Source: UMGS1883 sp045656865
Lineage (GTDB): Bacteria > Bacillota > Clostridia > UMGS1883
Direction of reading: 5' to 3'
DNA: 64,000 nucleotides
Assembly (NCBI GenBank): GCA_045656865.1
Contig: JAZOSB010000026.1
Span: forward strand, 1-64,000
Position 1 is the stretch's first letter. Each line of letters opens with the position of its first letter. The notes below the pieces were generated by a model, which did no database searches, was not told the origin of the DNA, and saw nothing but the letters and a program-made list of their open reading frames with translations. This document shows positions 16,819-26,045 of the stretch, piece after piece. The position numbers and the translations under genes are program-made.

Positions 16819-17618
16819 CCCAGCATAACATCAAGAAGCATCATAACAGCAAAGCCCGATATAATTCCCATTGTAGAAAAATACGGATGATTTTTCTTGT
16901 TTTTCTGACATTCGGGAATCAGCTCATGTACGGCAACAAGAATCATTGCTCCTGCAGCAAAAGAAAGGGCATAGGGAAGAATCTTTTCTACGTAAACCAC
17001 CAATAATGCACCTATAACTCCTGCTACAGGCTCAACCATTCCCGATGCCTGACCGTAGAGAAAGCTTTTTCTCCTTGAATATCCTTCTCGTCTTAAAGGA
17101 AGCGAAACAGCAGCTCCCTCGGGGAAATTCTGCAGGCCTATACCAATGGCAATGGTTACTGCACCCATAATGCTTTCGGGAGAAAACCCCGTGTTTTTTA
17201 ATGCCCCGAAGGCAACTCCTACCGCAAGCCCCTCTGGAATATTGTGCAGGGTAATAGATAATATCAGCATAATAATACGGTTAAGCTTTTCGCTTGATTT
17301 ACCGTAAGTGCTGTCTGCACGTTTCCTTGTAAAGGAAACTGCCTTGTCGGATACCCACATAAAAAATGCACCGAATAAAAACCCGGTTGTAGCAACGAAA
17401 TATGACGGGGGGAAGGGAACTTTTTCAGCCATTTCAATTGCAGGCTGCAGAAGTGACCAGAATGAAGCTGCTATCATAACGCCTGATGCAAAGCCAAGCA
17501 TAAAATTCATAATTTTCAGATTGGGAGATTTAAAAAAAGCAACCGTTGCCGCACCGAGAGCTGTCAAAAACCATGTTCCAAGTGTTGCAACGAGTGCCAA
17601 TAAGACATAACTGTTCAT
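16815..17618 (-). CDS. ZIP-family divalent metal transporter
   Basis: A 267-residue membrane protein with about eight hydrophobic segments. Transmembrane helices 4 and 5 carry the metal-binding ZIP motifs 'HNIPEGLAVGV' and 'NFPEGAAVSLPL', and 'AVHELIPE' appears near the C-terminus. This is the GufA/ZupT-type pattern for uptake of zinc, iron or manganese. In the second motif, Asn takes the place of the His found in many relatives. GGAGG lies 6 bases before the ATG. The gene is monocistronic. Confidence 0.92.
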   Translation of the reverse strand: MNSYVLLALVATLGTWFLTALGAATVAFFKSPNLKIMNFMLGFASGVMIAASFWSLLQPAIEMAEKVPFPPSYFVATTGFLFGAFFMWVSDKAVSFTRKRADSTYGKSSEKLNRIIMLILSITLHNIPEGLAVGVAFGALKNTGFSPESIMGAVTIAIGIGLQNFPEGAAVSLPLRREGYSRRKSFLYGQASGMVEPVAGVIGALLVVYVEKILPYALSFAAGAMILVAVHELIPECQKNKKNHPYFSTMGIISGFAVMMLLDVMLG

Positions 17619-17703
17619 ACAGCACCTCCAATATTCAGTTTATTTAACAAAAATTTTTTTGTGAAAAAATGTAAATATTATGCAGAAATAGGGGGTAAAT
17701 TTG

Positions 17704-17732
17704 TTGACTTTTGGGTGCTTTTATGCTACAAT
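17704..17732 (+). promoter_or_regulatory. Promoter of xpt
   Basis: -35 TTGACT (17704-17709), 17-base spacer, -10 TACAAT (17727-17732). The leader to ATG 17777 is about 40 bases, too short for a purine riboswitch. Confidence 0.75.
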
Positions 17733-17776
17733 TCTTTTAAAATTATATCCACTTTGTTTTCGGAGAGTGTACACTA

Positions 17777-18349
17777 ATGATAGCGTTGGAAGAAAAAATA
17801 TTAAAAGAGGGTACGGTTTTACCCGGTGACATACTTAAAGTGGACTGTTTTCTTAACCATCGTATAGATGTCCCATTCATTATGGAGATGGGCAAGGAAA
17901 TAGCTCGTCTTTACGAAAATCAGCAGGTTAATAAGATTTTAACCATTGAAACCTCGGGGATTCCCATAGCATTTGCCGCTGCACAGTTTATGAATGTGCC
18001 CGTGGTTTTTGTTAAAAAGGACAAGTCCGGAAATATTTCCGACAAGGTTTACTCTTCAAGGGTAACCTCTTATACCAAGAAAAATGTGTATGATGCCGTT
18101 GTAAGCAAGGAGTTTCTTGATGACAATGACAGCGTTTTGGTTATAGATGATTTCCTTGCAAAGGGAAATGCACTTAACGGACTTATTGATATAATAAATC
18201 AGGCAGGTGCAAAGCTCATCGGTTGTGCCATCGCAATTGAAAAGGGCTTTCAGGGCGGCGGTGATGAGTTAAGGGAGAAGGGTGTTCGTGTAGATTCCCT
18301 GGCAATTGTGGAATCTATGACCGACAGCTCCTTAATATTCCGCAAATAA
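17777..18349 (+). CDS. xpt: Xanthine phosphoribosyltransferase
   Basis: A 190-residue type I phosphoribosyltransferase with the PRPP-binding loop 'VLVIDDFLAKGNAL' and the 'ETSGIPIAFAAA' and 'KKDKSGN' segments typical of Xpt. It converts xanthine and PRPP to XMP in purine salvage. It sits immediately upstream of a BMP-type nucleoside importer, so the region works as an uptake-and-salvage unit. A CGGAGAG lies 11 bases before ATG. Confidence 0.92.
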   Translation: MIALEEKILKEGTVLPGDILKVDCFLNHRIDVPFIMEMGKEIARLYENQQVNKILTIETSGIPIAFAAAQFMNVPVVFVKKDKSGNISDKVYSSRVTSYTKKNVYDAVVSKEFLDDNDSVLVIDDFLAKGNALNGLIDIINQAGAKLIGCAIAIEKGFQGGGDELREKGVRVDSLAIVESMTDSSLIFRK

Positions 18350-18356
18350 CTATGAT

Positions 18357-18375
18357 ATGTAAAGAAACTTTACAT
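18357..18375 (+). terminator. Hairpin between xpt and the BMP gene
   Basis: An 8-bp perfect stem (ATGTAAAG / CTTTACAT) with an AAA loop, followed by AAAATTTTTG. It could be a weak terminator or a processing site that separates xpt from the importer genes. The stem is AT-rich, so the role is uncertain. Confidence 0.4.
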
Positions 18376-18409
18376 AAAATTTTTGCCTAAAAGGCAGGGA
18401 GGGTTAAAA

Positions 18410-19621
18410 ATGAAAAAGATTTTTTCATTTCTTCTCGTTACTGTAATGATTGTTGCATCCTTGGGTGTATTCACATCATGCGGTAACGAAAACGAAACTG
18501 CAGCAAGCGATTTCAAGATTGGTTTCATCTTCTTGCATGATGAAAACTCAACCTACGACAAGAACTTCCTTGATGCAGCAGAAGCGGCAACAGCAGAACT
18601 CGGTCTTAAGCCTGAGCAGGTTATTTTCAAGACAAATGTTCCTGAGGGTAACGAGTGCTATGAGGCAGCAGCAGACCTTGCTGACCAGGGTTGTAATGTA
18701 GTATTTGCAAACAGCTTTGGACATGAGCCTTATATTTTGAAGGCTGCAAAGGAATTCCCCGAAGTTGAATTCTGCCATGCTACAGGCACAACAGCACATA
18801 CAGAAAATGTTCCTAACTTCCACAACGCATTTGCTTCCATTTACGAAGGCAGATATCTTGCAGGTATCGCTGCAGGTATGAAGCTTAACGAGATGATTGA
18901 AAGCGGAAAAATCACAGCAGACCAGGCTAAGATGGGTTATGTAGGTGCTTATACATATGCAGAAGTTGTATCCGGTTACACTTCTTTCTATCTTGGTGCT
19001 AAGTCCGTTTGCCCCAGCGTTACTATGGAAGTACAGTTCACAGGCAGCTGGTATGACGAAGCTCTTGAAAAGGAAGCTGCAACAAAGCTTCTCGGAAACA
19101 ATTGCGTACTTATCAGCCAGCACGCAGATTCAATGGGTGCTCCCACAGCTTGTGAGAATGCAGGCGTTCCCAATGTTTCCTACAACGGAAGCACGCAGTC
19201 TGCTTGCCCCAACACATTCATTGTTTCTTCCAGAATTGACTGGGCTCCCTACTTCAAGTATATCATCAATGCAGCTATGAACGATGAAGAAATCGCTCTT
19301 GACTGGTGTGAAGGCTTTGAAGCAGGCTCTGTAAAGCTTACAGACATAAATGAGAACGTAGCAGCTCCCGGAACAAAGGAAGCTATGGAAGCTGCTAAGG
19401 CAAAGCTTATCGCAGGCGAAATCCAGGTATTTGATACAGATGCATTCACAGTAGAGGGCAAGAAGCTTGATTCTTACCTTGCAGATGTTGATACAGATGC
19501 TAACTACGAAAAGGATACAGAAGTTATCGCTGACGGTTACTTCCACGAATCAGAATTCCGCAGTGCTCCTTACTTCGATATTCAGATTGACGGTATTACT
19601 TTGCTTAACAGCATGTTTTAA
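18410..19621 (+). CDS. BMP-family nucleoside-binding lipoprotein
   Basis: A 403-residue substrate-binding protein of the BMP/PnrA family, which captures nucleosides for ABC importers. The N-terminus is a lipoprotein signal ('VTVMIVASLGVFTSC'), with the Cys as lipid anchor. The mature protein has 'IGFIFLHDENSTYDKNF' at the start and 'GRYLAGIAAGMK' in the middle, both typical of the family. ATG 18410 with GGGAGGG upstream is preferred over the longer ORF. The ATPase and two permeases follow in the same order as yufNOPQ in Bacillus. Confidence 0.93.
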   Translation: MKKIFSFLLVTVMIVASLGVFTSCGNENETAASDFKIGFIFLHDENSTYDKNFLDAAEAATAELGLKPEQVIFKTNVPEGNECYEAAADLADQGCNVVFANSFGHEPYILKAAKEFPEVEFCHATGTTAHTENVPNFHNAFASIYEGRYLAGIAAGMKLNEMIESGKITADQAKMGYVGAYTYAEVVSGYTSFYLGAKSVCPSVTMEVQFTGSWYDEALEKEAATKLLGNNCVLISQHADSMGAPTACENAGVPNVSYNGSTQSACPNTFIVSSRIDWAPYFKYIINAAMNDEEIALDWCEGFEAGSVKLTDINENVAAPGTKEAMEAAKAKLIAGEIQVFDTDAFTVEGKKLDSYLADVDTDANYEKDTEVIADGYFHESEFRSAPYFDIQIDGITLLNSMF

Positions 19622-19631
19622 TTAAGCTTTG

Positions 19632-19661
19632 ATATAGGGCGGGGAAAACTCCGCCCTATAT
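19632..19661 (+). other. Stable hairpin after the BMP lipoprotein gene
   Basis: An 11-bp perfect GC-containing stem (ATATAGGGCGG / CCGCCCTATAT) with an 8-base loop and no proper T run. Such hairpins after binding-protein genes usually protect the upstream mRNA and lower expression of the downstream ATPase and permeases. Partial termination is the alternative. Confidence 0.6.
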
Positions 19662-19747
19662 TAGCTTTCTACAAAATATCTTGTGTTTTTCCATAAGCAG
19701 AGTGTGGGTGTTTATGAAAGAACATAATTTAGGGAATGGAGAATTTT

Positions 19748-21316
19748 ATGGAACAGAATGTTGCTCTTGAACTGAAAAACATAACCAAAACATTTGGTAG
19801 TGTCGTTGCCAACAAAAATATTTCACTTAAAGTAAGGAAAGGGGAAATCCTTTCAATACTCGGTGAAAACGGCAGCGGAAAGACTACTCTTATGAATATG
19901 GTATCGGGAATATATTTCCCCGACAGCGGACAGATTTTTGCTGACGGTAAGGAAATTGTAATTGCTTCCCCTAAAGATGCCTTTGACCACAAAATAGGTA
20001 TGATACATCAGCATTTTAAGCTTGTTGATGTGTTTTCTGCTGCTGAAAATATAGTTTTGGGACTCAAGGATGAAGAGGGCTTTGATATGCCTAAGTACAT
20101 CGAGAGAATCAAGGAAATTACCGAGCAGTACGGATTTGAACTTGACCCGGATAAGAAAATATATGAAATGTCCGTATCCGAAAAACAAACGGTAGAAATT
20201 ATAAAGGTTCTTTTCAGAGGGGCAGATATACTTATTCTTGATGAGCCTACAGCCGTGCTTACTCCTCAGGAAACGGTCAAGCTTTTTAAGGTGCTTCGCA
20301 ATATGCGTGAGGATGGAAAGGCAATCATTATCATTACCCACAAGCTCCACGAGGTGCTTTCTCTTTCAGACAACGTGGCTGTTCTTCGTAAAGGTGAATA
20401 TGTGGGAACAGTAAAGACCTCCGAAACTAACGAAGCCGAGCTTACAGAAATGATGGTAGGAAAGAAGATTTCCCTTAACATAGAGAGAAGTCAGGCTGAA
20501 AACTGCTGTGACCGACTGATTGTTGAGAACATAGACTGTGTAAACCGTGACGGAGTAAAGCTTTTGGACAATGTTTCCTTTACAGCCTGTTCAGGAGAAA
20601 TCCTCGGAATTGCAGGCATTGCAGGAAGCGGTCAGCGAGAGCTTCTTGAAGCGATTGCAGGGCTTCAGCACCTTAACGGCGGCGGTGTATTTTATATTGA
20701 CCCCAAGAGCGGCGAAAAGGAAAATCTCCGTGACAAAACACCGTTGGAAATACGTCAAATGGGTGTTCGTCTTGCATTTGTACCTGAGGACAGACTCGGT
20801 ATGGGACTTGTAGGAAATATGGATATAGTAGACAATATGATGCTCAGGAGCTACAAAAAAGGTAAATCCGTATTCCTGCAGAGAAAAGCTCCGAGAAATC
20901 TGGCAGAAGAGGTAATTAACAGTCTTGAGGTTGTAACTCCCTCTGCAAATACCCCTGTAAGAAGACTCTCGGGTGGTAATGTTCAGAAAATACTGGTAGG
21001 TAGGGAGATTGCGTCTTCTCCCACCGTTTTAATGGCAGCCTACCCTGTAAGAGGATTGGATATAAATTCCTCCTATACAATTTATAACCTCCTTAACGAA
21101 CAGAAGAAAAAAGGTGTAGCCGTAATTTTTGTCGGCGAGGACCTGGATGTCCTTTTGGAGTTGTGTGACAGAATTATGGTTATCGGCGGTGGCAGAATCA
21201 CCGGAGTTGTAGACGGAAGAAATACTACCAAGGAAGAAATCGGTATTCTTATGACAAAGTCCGATTCCCCAAGCAATTTTGAGGAGAAGGGAGGAAGCAG
21301 CAATGAAGAATGTTAA
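19748..21316 (+). CDS. Nucleoside ABC importer, double ATPase subunit
   Basis: A 522-residue protein with two fused ATP-binding cassettes. The first has Walker A 'GENGSGKTT', signature-like 'MSVSEKQTVEI' and Walker B 'ILILDEPTAVL'. The second has the relaxed Walker A 'GIAGSGQRE', signature 'LSGGNVQKI' and the 'VRGLD' D-loop. This asymmetric arrangement is normal for sugar/nucleoside importers of the RbsA/YufO type. An in-frame ATG at 19736 has no spaced ribosome site. ATG 19748, with GGAG 6 bases before it, is chosen. Confidence 0.93.
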   Translation: MEQNVALELKNITKTFGSVVANKNISLKVRKGEILSILGENGSGKTTLMNMVSGIYFPDSGQIFADGKEIVIASPKDAFDHKIGMIHQHFKLVDVFSAAENIVLGLKDEEGFDMPKYIERIKEITEQYGFELDPDKKIYEMSVSEKQTVEIIKVLFRGADILILDEPTAVLTPQETVKLFKVLRNMREDGKAIIIITHKLHEVLSLSDNVAVLRKGEYVGTVKTSETNEAELTEMMVGKKISLNIERSQAENCCDRLIVENIDCVNRDGVKLLDNVSFTACSGEILGIAGIAGSGQRELLEAIAGLQHLNGGGVFYIDPKSGEKENLRDKTPLEIRQMGVRLAFVPEDRLGMGLVGNMDIVDNMMLRSYKKGKSVFLQRKAPRNLAEEVINSLEVVTPSANTPVRRLSGGNVQKILVGREIASSPTVLMAAYPVRGLDINSSYTIYNLLNEQKKKGVAVIFVGEDLDVLLELCDRIMVIGGGRITGVVDGRNTTKEEIGILMTKSDSPSNFEEKGGSSNEEC

Positions 21317-22397
21317 AAACGCCTTTTCAACCCCGTTTTTTCACGTGATAAAGCGTGATGATATAGTGTGGTGGAAGGCTTGGCTTATAAGAATTGCAGC
21401 TGTAATTTTCGCACTCATAGTAAGCGGTATAGTAACCATTCTGCTAACAGGCATAAACCCTGTTGATATGTATGTTTCAATGATAGACGGTGCAGTAGGT
21501 ACACCACGACTGACATGGAATCTCTTGCAGAATACGGCAATTCTCCTTTGTATCTCTCTTGCTGTGACCCCTGCATTTAAAATGAAATTCTGGAATATCG
21601 GTGCAGAGGGGCAGGTTTTAATCGGCGGACTTGCAACTGCAAGCTGTATGATTTTCTTCGGTGAAAAGCTTCCCACACCAATTCTGATTTTGGTAATGCT
21701 TGTTACAAGCATTATTTCGGGTGCATTGTGGGGACTTGTTCCTGCTTATTTCAAAACCCGTTTTAATTCCAATGAAACTCTTTTTACACTGATGATGAAC
21801 TATGTAGCAATACAGCTTGTTGCATACTTTACACTTGAATGGTCCGTGCCAAAAGGCTCGGGAACACCACGCACCCTTGAGTACGGACAGCTTCCTGCTC
21901 TGTTTGGTCAAAAATACCTGATAAATATACTGATAGTAGCAGTGCTGACCGTTATTGCCTACATTTATCTTAAATACAGTAAACAGGGCTATGAAATTTC
22001 CGTAGTAGGCGAAAGTGAAAATACAGCAAAATATATAGGCATCAATGTAAAGAAAGTCGTTTTGAGAACAATGGCAATTTCAGGTGCTATCTGCGGTATA
22101 GCAGGATTTTTGCTTGTTGCTGGAACCGACCATTCGTTAAAAAGCGACACAGCAGGGGGAAGAGGCTTTACCGCAATTATGGTTTCGTGGCTTGCTAAAT
22201 TTAACCCCGTATTTATGGTACTTACTTCGCTTTTAATTGTATTTCTGCAAAAGGGTGCTTCAAAAATTTCCGAGGTGTACCGTCTTAATTCGTCTTTTTC
22301 CGATATCATTACAGGAATCATCATATTTTTCATTATAGGTTCAGAATTTTTCATAAATTACAAGCTTAAAATAAGCAAAAAGGAGGAAAATGTATGA
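21303..22397 (+). CDS. Nucleoside ABC importer permease 1
   Basis: A 364-residue membrane protein of the BPD_transp_2 family (YufP-like), with about eight to ten hydrophobic helices and the conserved 'FWNIGAEGQVLIGGL' stretch found in these permeases. The start overlaps the end of the ATPase gene by 14 bases, with GGGAGG upstream, and the stop overlaps the next permease by 4 bases. It pairs with the following gene to form the transmembrane channel. Confidence 0.92.
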   Translation: MKNVKNAFSTPFFHVIKRDDIVWWKAWLIRIAAVIFALIVSGIVTILLTGINPVDMYVSMIDGAVGTPRLTWNLLQNTAILLCISLAVTPAFKMKFWNIGAEGQVLIGGLATASCMIFFGEKLPTPILILVMLVTSIISGALWGLVPAYFKTRFNSNETLFTLMMNYVAIQLVAYFTLEWSVPKGSGTPRTLEYGQLPALFGQKYLINILIVAVLTVIAYIYLKYSKQGYEISVVGESENTAKYIGINVKKVVLRTMAISGAICGIAGFLLVAGTDHSLKSDTAGGRGFTAIMVSWLAKFNPVFMVLTSLLIVFLQKGASKISEVYRLNSSFSDIITGIIIFFIIGSEFFINYKLKISKKEENV

Positions 22398-23380
22398 TTG
22401 CTACAATAATTCAGCGTGCAGTAATGCAGGGAACTCCTTTGCTGTTTGGCTCAACGGGTGAAATCCTTACAGAAAAATCGGGACACCTTAATCTTGGTAT
22501 CCCCGGAATTATGTATGTTGGTGCCATAAGCGGTGTTGCAGGCTCTTTTCTCTATGAGCAAACTCTGGCATCACCCGAGCTTATGAATCCGCTTCTTGCG
22601 GTATTTATTCCGCTCATATGCTCATTGATTGGCTCAACAATTATGGGACTTATATACTGCTTTTTGACAGTAACTCTTCGTGCAAATCAGAATGTTACGG
22701 GTCTGGCACTTACTACCTTTGGTATTGGTCTGGGTAATTTCTTCGGCGGCTCACTCATAAAGCTTGTCGACTCCGACGTTCCCTCAATTGCCCTTTCCAC
22801 TACAAGTACGGTATTTAAAACCGAGCTTCCCATAGCGGATAAGCTTGACTGGTTTGGAGACATTTTTCTTTCCTACGGATTTTTGGTGTATGTGGCAATT
22901 GCTGTTGCATTGGTATCTTCCTATGTCCTTAACAAAACACGTACAGGACTTCATTTGAGGGCTGTCGGTGAAAGCCCCGAAACAGCCGATGCCGCAGGTA
23001 TCAATGTTACTAAATACAAGTATATTTCCACCTGTATCGGAAGTGCTATTGCAGGATTGGGCGGACTTTACTATGTAATGGACTACGCAAACGGAGTATG
23101 GTCAAACAATGGCTTCGGTGACAGAGGATGGCTTTCTATCGCTCTTGTTATTTTCTCAGTATGGAGACCGTCACTCTCAATCATCGGCTCAATACTTTTC
23201 GGATTCCTGTATGTAATACCTACTTATATTCCAGGAATCACAGTAAGTACGAAGAAGCTTTTTGAGATGCTTCCCTATGTAGTTACTATTCTCGTTCTTG
23301 TTATTACTAGCATAAGGGATAAAAAAGAGAATCAGCCTCCGGCAGGACTTGGTTTGCCGTATTTCAGAGAAGAACGGTAA
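22394..23380 (+). CDS. Nucleoside ABC importer permease 2
   Basis: A 328-residue membrane protein, second BPD_transp_2 permease (YufQ-like). It has 'TEKSGHLNLGIPGIMYVGA' near the N-terminus, about eight hydrophobic helices, and 'LRAVGESPETADAAGINV', a cytoplasmic loop typical of the family. It ends the importer operon and is followed by a terminator. The importer probably brings purine nucleosides in for the salvage enzyme encoded upstream. Confidence 0.92.
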   Translation: MIATIIQRAVMQGTPLLFGSTGEILTEKSGHLNLGIPGIMYVGAISGVAGSFLYEQTLASPELMNPLLAVFIPLICSLIGSTIMGLIYCFLTVTLRANQNVTGLALTTFGIGLGNFFGGSLIKLVDSDVPSIALSTTSTVFKTELPIADKLDWFGDIFLSYGFLVYVAIAVALVSSYVLNKTRTGLHLRAVGESPETADAAGINVTKYKYISTCIGSAIAGLGGLYYVMDYANGVWSNNGFGDRGWLSIALVIFSVWRPSLSIIGSILFGFLYVIPTYIPGITVSTKKLFEMLPYVVTILVLVITSIRDKKENQPPAGLGLPYFREER

Positions 23381-23389
23381 AATATTACG

Positions 23390-23420
23390 GGCGGTGTAAA
23401 TAAGTTTACGCCGCCTTTTT
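23390..23420 (+). terminator. Terminator after the nucleoside importer operon
   Basis: An 11-bp stem with one G-U (GGCGGTGTAAA / TTTACGCCGCC), TAAG loop and TTTTT tail, 9 bases after the permease stop. Confidence 0.88.
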
Positions 23421-23452
23421 GCTTTCAAAATTTGTGATATGAGGTGTTTTAA

Positions 23453-23908
23453 ATGAAAATAGTTTTACAAAGAGTAACAGAGGCAAAGGTAGAAGTTGAT
23501 GGCGAAGTAAAGGGACAGATTGGAAAAGGCTACCTGCTCTTGGTGGGAGTAGTAGCGGAAGACACCGTAGAAATTGCCGACAAAATGATTGAGAAAATCT
23601 CCCGTCTCAGAATTTTTCAAGACAGCGAGGGAAAGACAAACCTCGGCATTTCCGAGGTAGATGGCGAAGTGCTGATTATTTCTCAATTTACCCTTTGTGC
23701 AGACTGCAGAAAGGGTAACAGACCCAGCTTCACCGGTGCAGGAAATCCTGCCATGGCAGAGGAGCTTTATGAGCATATGGTGGAAAAAAGCAAGGACCTT
23801 TTTAAACGCGTGCAAAAGGGTGTGTTTGGTGCGGATATGAAAGTTTCCCTTGTAAATGACGGTCCGTTTACTCTCGTTCTTGACAGTAAAGAAATTTTAG
23901 GTTTATAA
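23453..23908 (+). CDS. dtd: D-aminoacyl-tRNA deacylase
   Basis: A 151-residue protein, the usual length for DTD. It has 'MKIVLQRVTEAKVEVDGE' at the start, the catalytic-site motif 'SQFTLCADCRKGNRPSF' and the 'GPFTLVLDS' motif near the C-terminus. It removes D-amino acids and glycine mischarged on tRNA. It begins a small run of genes (Cys-rich protein, ppx/gppA, trmL) and lies 31 bases from the next one. Confidence 0.95.
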   Translation: MKIVLQRVTEAKVEVDGEVKGQIGKGYLLLVGVVAEDTVEIADKMIEKISRLRIFQDSEGKTNLGISEVDGEVLIISQFTLCADCRKGNRPSFTGAGNPAMAEELYEHMVEKSKDLFKRVQKGVFGADMKVSLVNDGPFTLVLDSKEILGL

Positions 23909-23939
23909 TATTAAAAAAAGGGTGAAAGGCTGACAGACT

Positions 23940-24470
23940 TTGAAACTGACACTTGACAAAAAATCATTTTACACAAAACTTTATAAAATGCTTGAAAACG
24001 TAACTCCTCTCACTGTGGACTGCGGACAGCTTTGTGACGGTGCCTGCTGTGCCGTGACAGATGAAATTACGGGTATGTATCTTTTTCCGGGTGAGATAGA
24101 AATGTACAAACCTATGCCTTGGTGGGGCGAGCTTCATGATATTGACTTTACATATGACGGAGGAAAAAGTGTGGAGCTTTTTACCTGCACAGGCACCTGT
24201 GACAGAAAACTCCGTCCGCTCTCCTGCAGGATTTTCCCACTTGTACCCTATGCAAAAAGGGGAGGGGAGCTTCAGATTATAATGGATATTAGAGGCAGGG
24301 GAATGTGCCCACTTGCAACGGCAATGAAAATTGAGGATTTAGACCCGTTATTTGTTGAAAGAGTGACATCAGCAATGAAGCTGTGTATGAAAGTCAGGGA
24401 AACGAGAGAATTTATATATTCTCTTTCCGAATCCCTTGATGAAGTGAAGGAGGATTTTTATGAGTTATAA
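23940..24470 (+). CDS. Cys-rich YkgJ-like putative metal-binding protein
   Basis: A 176-residue cytoplasmic protein with clustered cysteines: 'DCGQLCDGACC' near residue 30, 'CTGTCDRKLRPLSCR' near 80-95 and 'GMCPLA' near 120. The C-x3-CC and C-R-x-FPL pattern recalls the YkgJ family of presumed zinc- or iron-binding proteins, whose role is not established. The start is TTG, with a G/A-rich GGTGAAAGG upstream. Its 3' end overlaps the ppx/gppA start by 11 bases, so the two are translated together. Confidence 0.65.
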   Translation: MKLTLDKKSFYTKLYKMLENVTPLTVDCGQLCDGACCAVTDEITGMYLFPGEIEMYKPMPWWGELHDIDFTYDGGKSVELFTCTGTCDRKLRPLSCRIFPLVPYAKRGGELQIIMDIRGRGMCPLATAMKIEDLDPLFVERVTSAMKLCMKVRETREFIYSLSESLDEVKEDFYEL

Positions 24471-25377
24471 CTTTGCAGTAATTGACCTTGGCTCCAATTC
24501 GGTACGTATGAGCATCAATTCCCTTGAAAAAGACGGCAGTTGGGCTGTTCTGGAAAAGCTACGCTCTACCGTACGGCTCAGCGAGGGTATGATAGCAGAT
24601 AATTTCCTCAAGGAAGAATCCATCAGCCGTGTTCTTGGAGCAATAGAGGAATTTGTAAAGAAAGCCAGGGAATACAAATGTGCCTCCATTGCGGCTGTTG
24701 CGACAGCGGCTTTGCGCTGCGCCGCAAATAAAGACCTCTTTCTTTCAAGAGTCAGGGAGAGGACAGGAATCCAGTTTGAGATTATAAGCGGTGAACAGGA
24801 AGCTTATTACAGCTACCTTGCGGTAAAAGAAACCGTTGAAATAACAGACGGTGTTATCTACGATACGGGCGGCGGAAGTACGGAAATTGTCCTTGTGAAG
24901 AATAGTGAAATAAAGCACAGTATAAGTCTGCCCCTCGGTGCCGTGATGATGACCGAAAAAATGGAGAGAAGAAGCCAGATGCAGCTTTATAAATATGTTG
25001 CATCCTACATTGGCGGAGTAAACTGGCTTGACGAGTGTGAAGGTCTGCCTCTTTACGGTATTGGCGGAAGTGCCCGTGCAATGGCAATGCTTTATAAAAA
25101 AGAGTATCTTTCACCCGACAAGGTTGACGGCATTAAAATACCCTACCACGCTGTTGCAAAGATTTATCAGGATATTTTCAGAACACCTCCCCAAAAACGC
25201 AAGGACATAAAGGGTATGGATATTTCCCGAGCAGATATTATCCTTGCAGGACTTACTCCCGTAAAAGTGCTGATGGATATGACAGGAAGCCCCTCGGTAA
25301 CAGTTTGTGCTGCAGGTGTCAAGGAGGGTGTATTCTTCCGTCTTAAGGACGAAATTTTAAGGAGCAATATAAAATGA
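24460..25377 (+). CDS. Ppx/GppA-family phosphatase
   Basis: A 305-residue sugar-kinase/Hsp70-fold protein with the phosphate-binding motifs 'DLGSNSVRMS' at the N-terminus and 'YDTGGGSTEIVLV' in the middle. It contains only the core domain, so it is a short exopolyphosphatase/pppGpp phosphohydrolase. Which substrate it prefers cannot be told. GGAGG lies inside the end of the preceding gene, and the stop overlaps trmL by 4 bases. Confidence 0.88.
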   Translation: MSYNFAVIDLGSNSVRMSINSLEKDGSWAVLEKLRSTVRLSEGMIADNFLKEESISRVLGAIEEFVKKAREYKCASIAAVATAALRCAANKDLFLSRVRERTGIQFEIISGEQEAYYSYLAVKETVEITDGVIYDTGGGSTEIVLVKNSEIKHSISLPLGAVMMTEKMERRSQMQLYKYVASYIGGVNWLDECEGLPLYGIGGSARAMAMLYKKEYLSPDKVDGIKIPYHAVAKIYQDIFRTPPQKRKDIKGMDISRADIILAGLTPVKVLMDMTGSPSVTVCAAGVKEGVFFRLKDEILRSNIK

Positions 25378-25871
25378 GTATGAACATAGTTTTGGTCGAG
25401 CCGGAAATTCCTCAGAATACGGGAAACATTGTCCGTACCTGTGCCGCTACCGGTGCAAGACTTCATATAGTAAAGCCTATGGGCTTTGAAATAGACGATA
25501 AGAAGCTTAAAAGAGCAGGCCTTGATTATTGGCATTTTCTGAATATCCAATATTACGAAAATCTTGATGACTTCTTTACGCAGAATCAGGACGGCAGATT
25601 TTTCTATCTAAGCTCAAAAGGAACGGCATCCTATACCGATGTCGAGTTCAAAGACGGAGACTTTCTCCTTTTCGGTAAGGAAACGAAAGGTTTACCCGAA
25701 AAGCTTCTCATAGAACATCCCGAGCGTTCAATCCGTATCCCTATGATAAGCGATGCACGGTGTCTTAATCTCTCAAACTCCGTTGCAATTGTAGTCTACG
25801 AAGCCCTCCGACAGAATAACTTTAAATCCCTCACAAAAGAGTCAGACTATCTGTACGGAATAATTGATTGA
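25374..25871 (+). CDS. trmL: tRNA (cytidine/uridine-34-2'-O)-methyltransferase TrmL
   Basis: A 165-residue SPOUT-class methyltransferase. It has the N-terminal 'LVEPEIPQNTGNIVRTCAATGA' and the trefoil-knot motifs 'FGKETKGLP' and 'IPMISDARCLNLSNSVAIVVYE'. Length and motifs match TrmL/CspR, which methylates the wobble ribose of tRNA-Leu. It is the last gene of the dtd-ppx-trmL run. The 174 bases after it hold no terminator I can recognise. Confidence 0.93.
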   Translation: MSMNIVLVEPEIPQNTGNIVRTCAATGARLHIVKPMGFEIDDKKLKRAGLDYWHFLNIQYYENLDDFFTQNQDGRFFYLSSKGTASYTDVEFKDGDFLLFGKETKGLPEKLLIEHPERSIRIPMISDARCLNLSNSVAIVVYEALRQNNFKSLTKESDYLYGIID

Positions 25872-26045
25872 TTTGACAGAATGTAAATTGTTCTCGGATT
25901 TTAAATAACGGATTGTGTCGAATAATATCGAAATGCTAAAGTTTCCCTTGCCTAAAGGCGGGATAGAAAAAGATTGTTGCGCATATGGTAGAGGTGAATA
26001 CAAACAGAAAGAAAATAAAAAATATTAGGAGAGGAGTAGGTGAAT

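Noticed and set aside
17619..17776. Purine riboswitch before xpt
   Set aside because: The leader after the promoter is only about 40 bases and the conserved aptamer core is absent.
25872..26045. TTGACA at 25872-25877 as promoter for the beta-CASP gene
   Set aside because: No -10 box at 16-18 bases; the gap holds only a weak 7-bp hairpin and no gene that I can support.
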